Part shown: in pieces, positions 6,065-6,787 of the stretch | Layout: the number at the start of each line of letters is the position of its first letter | Position numbering within the stretch: position 1 is the first letter of the stretch | Source of the DNA: DASTQL01 sp035761805 | GTDB taxonomy: Bacteria > Actinomycetota > Actinomycetes > Jiangellales > Jiangellaceae | Reading direction: 5' to 3' | Assembly (NCBI GenBank): GCA_035761805.1 | Contig: DASTQL010000225.1 | Location: 1-6,787, forward strand | DNA length: 6,787 nucleotides | Translations under genes and position numbers: made by a program | The notes under the pieces: generated by a model | The model's database searches: none | What the model saw: the letters and a program-made list of their open reading frames with translations, nothing else | What the model was told of the DNA's origin: nothing

Positions 6065-6787
6065 ATGAGCGGACCCGGGCCGGACCTGCACGTACGGGGT
6101 GTCCTCCTGCCCGACGGGGAGCACCGGGACCTCTGGGTGCACGACGGTGCCGTCACCTTCGAGCGGGTGGCGGGCGCCGAGACGGTGGCCACCGGATGGG
6201 TGCTGCCCGGGCTCGTCGACCTGCACTGCCACGTGGGGCTCGACGCAGACGGTGCCGTGCCCGACGACGTCGCCGAGCGTCAGGCCGTCACCGACCGGGA
6301 CGCCGGTGTCCTGCTGATCCGGGATGCCGGGTCCCCGGCCGACACCCGGTGGATGGACGACCGCGACGACCTCCCACGCATCGTCCGCGCGGGACGCCAC
6401 CTGGCCCGGACCCGTCGCTACATCCGCAACTACGGGCACGAGATCGAGCCCGACGAGCTCGTCGCCTACGTCGAGCAGGAGGCCGCCCGCGGTGACGGCT
6501 GGGTCAAGCTCGTCGGCGACTGGATCGATCGCGACCTCGGCATCCTCGGGCCCTGCTGGCCGGCCCCGGCGCTGCACGCGGCAATCGCTCGCGCCCACGA
6601 GCTGGGGGTCCGCGTGACCGCGCACGTGTTCGGCGACCTGGCTCTGCCCGACCTGGTCGCGGCGGACATCGACTGCATCGAGCACGGCACGGGGCTCTCG
6701 CCCGAGCTGTCCGCCGAGCTGGCTCGCCGCGGCGTTCCCGTGGTGCCGACGCTCGTCAACATCGAGAACTTCCCCGGCTACGCCGAC
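6065..6787 (+). CDS. Metal-dependent amidohydrolase family protein (N-terminal 241 residues)
   Basis: The frame is open from ATG 6065 to the window edge with no stop, so the gene is cut by the window and not broken. The N-terminal part (about 1-45) looks like the small beta-sandwich domain of the amidohydrolase superfamily, followed by PGLVDLHCHVG with the metal-binding HxH at H54 and H56. Further candidate ligands are K148 (WVKLVGDW, possibly carbamylated), H187 (TAHVFG) and H207 (IEHGTG). The final catalytic aspartate would lie beyond the edge. The pattern is that of the imidazolonepropionase-like/prolidase-like group (COG1228 type) of cytoplasmic hydrolases; the substrate cannot be told. 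It lies 71 bases after ffh, and from memory an amidohydrolase gene often sits between ffh and rpsP in actinobacteria. ATG 6065 fits the family N-terminus and the nearby -10 box, but lacks a clear ribosome binding site. Confidence 0.88.
   Translation, partial: MSGPGPDLHVRGVLLPDGEHRDLWVHDGAVTFERVAGAETVATGWVLPGLVDLHCHVGLDADGAVPDDVAERQAVTDRDAGVLLIRDAGSPADTRWMDDRDDLPRIVRAGRHLARTRRYIRNYGHEIEPDELVAYVEQEAARGDGWVKLVGDWIDRDLGILGPCWPAPALHAAIARAHELGVRVTAHVFGDLALPDLVAADIDCIEHGTGLSPELSAELARRGVPVVPTLVNIENFPGYAD

Noticed and set aside
4790..6685. 631-codon open frame on the - strand opposite ffh and the amidohydrolase
   Set aside because: It runs opposite two well-supported genes and the gap between them, and its Ser/Arg/Pro-rich product shows no domain.
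1..6787. CRISPR array, insertion sequence, prophage, tRNA or rRNA
   Set aside because: No spaced direct repeats, transposase-like frames, terminal inverted repeats flanking a gene, or RNA gene signatures were seen. The content is uniform core-genome sequence.

Overview
The window is a stretch of very G+C-rich chromosome (by eye about 70% or more, with nearly every third codon position G or C). All genes that can be supported lie on the + strand. Base composition, frequent GTG starts, the gene order amtB-glnK-glnD-ffh and the actinobacterial style of Ffh (long Met/Gly/Pro and lysine-rich tail) point to an actinomycete. I cannot name a genus from this sequence with confidence.

Layout: 1-50 is the very end of an unidentified gene. 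51-294 is a non-coding leader of about 240 bases with a hairpin after the upstream gene, a GlnR-like nitrogen-control site, and a series of strong inverted repeats, the last of which reaches into the Shine-Dalgarno sequence of amtB. 295-1602 is amtB (ammonium channel). 1599-1937 is glnK (PII signal protein), overlapping amtB by ATGA. 1958-4318 is glnD (PII-modifying nucleotidyltransferase with HD and two ACT domains). 4319-4406 is a short gap with a hairpin that contains a possible -10 box. 4407-5993 is ffh (signal recognition particle GTPase). 5994-6064 is a gap with competing hairpins and a -10-like box close to the next start. 6065 to the window edge is the first 241 codons of a metal-dependent amidohydrolase.

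How the genes work together: AmtB brings in ammonium. GlnK senses 2-oxoglutarate and ATP/ADP, and in its unmodified form plugs AmtB. GlnD senses glutamine through its ACT domains and adds or removes a nucleotide on Tyr51 of GlnK (adenylylation in the actinobacteria that have been studied). The three genes form a tightly packed nitrogen-sensing operon. Ffh belongs to a separate process, co-translational targeting of membrane proteins, and its position after glnD is a common actinobacterial arrangement. The amidohydrolase has no evident link to either.

I found no convincing sign of a novel system, mobile element, CRISPR array or phage. The points most worth a second look are regulatory: the structured amtB leader with a partly sequestered ribosome binding site, a six-codon mini-ORF that bridges the glnK and glnD reading frames, and a possibly near-leaderless amidohydrolase transcript.
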